NCBI RefSeq assembly: GCF_004684905.1
Contig: NZ_SRJC01000001.1
Span: forward strand, 1,798,001-1,862,000
DNA: 64,000 nt
Reading direction: 5' to 3'
From: Halobacillus salinus
Lineage (GTDB): Bacteria; Bacillota; Bacilli; Bacillales; Halobacillaceae
In this document: piece after piece, positions 62,013-64,000 of the stretch
Layout of the letters: each line of letters begins with the position of its first letter
Numbering within the stretch: the stretch's first letter is position 1
Program-made: the position numbers and the translations under genes
Notes under the pieces: model-generated
Told to the model about the DNA's origin: nothing
Seen by the model: the letters and a program-made list of their open reading frames with translations, nothing else
Database searches by the model: none

Positions 62013-62041
62013 AAGAGCACGGTTTAGTGGGCCGTGCTCTT
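62013..62041. terminator. terminator of msmX
   Basis: AAGAGCACGG and CCGTGCTCTT form a 10-bp stem with a nine-base loop and a T-rich tail on the plus strand. Confidence 0.82.
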
Positions 62042-62047
62042 CTTCTT

Positions 62048-62284
62048 TTATTTCGCTTGTATATCTTGGAAGCCACATTTATTACACACAAACATATGCA
62101 CACATTCATCAGTATTGGAAGAATCTTTATCCCCGTCCACCAAATCAGTGTACTTTGCATCAAGATATGGGCTGTATTCATCCAGGAAATCCGTTACTCT
62201 TCCCTTGTCATACATTGTTCCATCGCACCTGGGACATGGCTTCTTCTCCTCTAGCCAACCATTGCACATCCCACATTCCTTCAT
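62048..62284 (-). CDS. small zinc-ribbon protein
   Basis: The protein of about 78 residues has three cysteine pairs: CGMC near residue 4, CPRC near residue 17 and CNKC near residue 68. This suggests two zinc ribbons, the first two pairs together and the third with another residue. The middle is acidic. I prefer the ATG at 62284, because the longer frame upstream has no ribosome site. I do not recognise the family. Confidence 0.6.
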   Translation of the reverse strand: MKECGMCNGWLEEKKPCPRCDGTMYDKGRVTDFLDEYSPYLDAKYTDLVDGDKDSSNTDECVHMFVCNKCGFQDIQAK

Positions 62285-62310
62285 AAAACTAACCACCTTA
62301 ACAAAAAATA

Positions 62311-62336
62311 AAGAGGAAGGGCGCACCCTTCCTCTT
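62311..62336 (-). terminator. terminator of the SASP gene
   Basis: AAGAGGAAGGG and CCCTTCCTCTT form an 11-bp stem with a four-base loop. On the minus strand a T-rich tail follows. Confidence 0.85.
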
Positions 62337-62353
62337 CCATCACACGTATTTAA

Positions 62354-62566
62354 TTACTTTTGGTAAGGTTTTTGTCCGCCGAATTGTTGCTCAGCCATTT
62401 GGACAAGACGCTTAGTGATTTCTCCACCTACAGAACCGTTAGCGCGAGCTGTAGTATCAGCACCAAGACTTACACCGAATTCTTGTGCGATTTCGTATTT
62501 CATTTGGTCTAGAGCTTGTTGTACGCCAGGTACTACTAGCTCGTTTGAACTGTTGTTGTTAGCCAT
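62354..62566 (-). CDS. alpha/beta-type small acid-soluble spore protein
   Basis: The 70-residue protein matches [24 protein letters not shown] then [20 protein letters not shown] and [11 protein letters not shown]. It coats spore DNA and is degraded at germination; the GPR protease cuts in the conserved EFGV-type segment. The ATG at 62566 has CAGGAGGTGAG upstream. Its C-terminus ends QKPYQK. Confidence 0.94.
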   Translation of the reverse strand: MANNNSSNELVVPGVQQALDQMKYEIAQEFGVSLGADTTARANGSVGGEITKRLVQMAEQQFGGQKPYQK

Positions 62567-62689
62567 GTGTCTCACCTCCTGTAACCGTAGTATGGGTCGG
62601 GTGGTGAGAAATTATGATAAAAAAATCATATCCAATTAATGGTTATTTGGCACAAGTGGCTCTATTACAAAGAAAAAAGGCTATTTTCT

Positions 62690-64000
62690 TTATGAATTTG
62701 GCTTCGTCATCGCTTTCGGATCAACGTATTCATCGAATTGTTCTGCAGTTAAATGCCCTAATTCAACAGCTGTTTCTTTTAATGTTTGGTCTTTTTCAAA
62801 TGCTGTCTTAGCGATTTTAGCAGCATTCTCGTATCCGATATGCGGATTGAGCGCTGTTACCAGCATAAGTGAATCCGTTAAATACTTTTCAATTTGTTCA
62901 TGGTTCGGCTCCATTCCACTTACACAACGCTCATCGAAGGATAGCATACTGTCAGCGAGCAGCTGAGCGGATTGAAGGAAATTATAAGCGATTACGGGTT
63001 TGAATACATTCAACTCAAAGTTCCCTTGACTTGCTGCGAAACCGATCGTCGCATCATTTCCCATTACTTGTGCCGCAACCATGGTGACAGCTTCGCTCTG
63101 TGTCGGGTTTACTTTACCTGGCATAATGGAGCTTCCTGGTTCATTAGCAGGAATCGTAATTTCACCAATACCACAACGCGGACCACTGGCAAGCCAGCGC
63201 ACGTCGTTTGCAATCTTCATCAAATCAGCAGCCAATGCTTTCAGAGCACCATGCACGTGTACCAGTTCGTCATGAGAAGTCAATGCATGGAATTTATTCG
63301 GAGCAGAAAGGAAATTCTTCTCCGTCACCTCGTTGATTTTCGTTACTACTTTCTCAGAAAAGTCTTGGTGGGCATTCAAGCCTGTCCCGACTGCCGTGCC
63401 GCCTATAGCCAGTTCTTTCACATACGTTGTACTTTCCTGAAGCATCGCTTCCGTTTTCACAAGCATCCTGTGCCATCCGCTAACTTCTTGACCAAGGGTA
63501 AGTGGTGTCGCATCTTGTAAATGCGTACGACCAATCTTCACGATGTCGTTAAACGCTTCCATTTTTTCTTGTAAGGTATTTTTCAATTGAGTTAATGCAG
63601 GGATTACTACATCCTCAACCTTCCGGACAGAGGCGATATGCATCGCTGTCGGATAAGTATCATTAGAGCTTTGAGATTTGTTGACATCGTCGTTCGGGTG
63701 AAGACGCAATTCCGATCCTTGCTCTTCCAGCCATTGATTTCCGACATAAGCCATCACTTCATTGACGTTCATATTGGACTGGGTACCGCTTCCTGTTTGC
63801 CATACTACTAATGGAAAATGCTCTTCTAATGTACCAGTCAAGATTTGATCGGCTGCATATTCAATCGCATCCGCTTTTTTCTCTTCAAGAAGACCAAGTT
63901 CAAAGTTCGCTCCCGCTGCACTTTTTTTCAAAATGGCGAAGCCTTCAATGACTTCTTTCGGCATTTTTTCATCGCCAATCGGGAAGTTCTGTTTACTACG
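62690..64000 (-). CDS. fumC: class II fumarate hydratase (partial, N-terminus off the right edge)
   Basis: About 436 residues are present and the frame stays open to the edge, so roughly the first 25 residues are missing. The signature [15 protein letters not shown], the [15 protein letters not shown] segment and [19 protein letters not shown] are all visible, as is [15 protein letters not shown]. It interconverts fumarate and malate in the citric acid cycle, in the cytoplasm. It follows the SASP gene in the minus direction. Confidence 0.96.
   Translation of the reverse strand, partial: RSKQNFPIGDEKMPKEVIEGFAILKKSAAGANFELGLLEEKKADAIEYAADQILTGTLEEHFPLVVWQTGSGTQSNMNVNEVMAYVGNQWLEEQGSELRLHPNDDVNKSQSSNDTYPTAMHIASVRKVEDVVIPALTQLKNTLQEKMEAFNDIVKIGRTHLQDATPLTLGQEVSGWHRMLVKTEAMLQESTTYVKELAIGGTAVGTGLNAHQDFSEKVVTKINEVTEKNFLSAPNKFHALTSHDELVHVHGALKALAADLMKIANDVRWLASGPRCGIGEITIPANEPGSSIMPGKVNPTQSEAVTMVAAQVMGNDATIGFAASQGNFELNVFKPVIAYNFLQSAQLLADSMLSFDERCVSGMEPNHEQIEKYLTDSLMLVTALNPHIGYENAAKIAKTAFEKDQTLKETAVELGHLTAEQFDEYVDPKAMTKPNS

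Overview
The window is a low-to-moderate GC chromosome segment from a spore-forming Gram-positive bacterium of the family Bacillaceae. Spore genes (gerPA-gerPF, an alpha/beta small acid-soluble spore protein, yhaL), AddAB in place of RecBCD, ComK, Hpr/ScoC, PrsA and LiaFSR all point there. Much of the order follows the yis/yhj, yhf/yhg and yha/yhe parts of Bacillus subtilis, but rearranged. A complete OpuA-type glycine betaine importer with a GbsR-like regulator suggests a salt-adapted genus such as Halobacillus; that is an inference from gene content. No prophage, insertion sequence, rRNA, tRNA or CRISPR array was seen.

Layout. 1-2756: minus-strand membrane operon (DUF418, DUF2157, a GDYXXLXY protein cut by the left edge). 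2845-4712: gerP spore-coat permeability operon. 4774-13633: minus-strand HNH protein, addA, addB, signal peptidase I and a TVP38 protein. 13752-15455: YhjD-like gene behind a LexA-type box, overlapping comK tail to tail, a possible small ORF and a DUF3939 gene. 15465-15732: gene-free, hairpin-rich stretch. 15768-22206: coiled-coil protein, lcfB with a FadR-type operator, phosphoesterase, lplJ, yhfI, yhfH, and terC behind a yybP-ykoY manganese riboswitch. 22433-30983: LacI-type regulator, a 26-bp inverted repeat, hemE-hemH-hemY, pbpF, a HmoB-like haem monooxygenase and a thiol-disulfide pair.

31107-34398: liaF-liaS-liaR, a ferritin-like gene, and an array of eight exact-length 20-bp tandem repeats. 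34489-39480: M20 amidohydrolase, GNAT protein, ecsA-ecsB, hit, and trpP with a TRAP-type leader. 39639-44017: yhaH, then opuA facing a GbsR-like gene across two perfect palindromes. 44244-49733: hpr, yhaI, membrane proteins, prsA, yhaL, an MFS transporter and a second GbsR-like gene. 49767-59044: yhaN-yhaO, yhaP-yhaQ, yhzD-like, yhaR, yheA, yheB. 59180-64000: small YozQ-like protein, CsoR/CstR-family regulator, PucR-type regulator with msmX, zinc-ribbon protein, SASP gene and fumC cut by the right edge.

Functional themes are spore permeability, DNA break repair, haem synthesis and turnover, secretion and envelope stress, osmoprotection, and metal and redox homeostasis. Most genes belong to known families. 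The least explained items are the 20-bp repeat array, the structured gene-free stretch near 15.5 kb, the LexA-box gene antisense to comK, the small ORF upstream of comK, and the unassigned coiled-coil and zinc-ribbon proteins.
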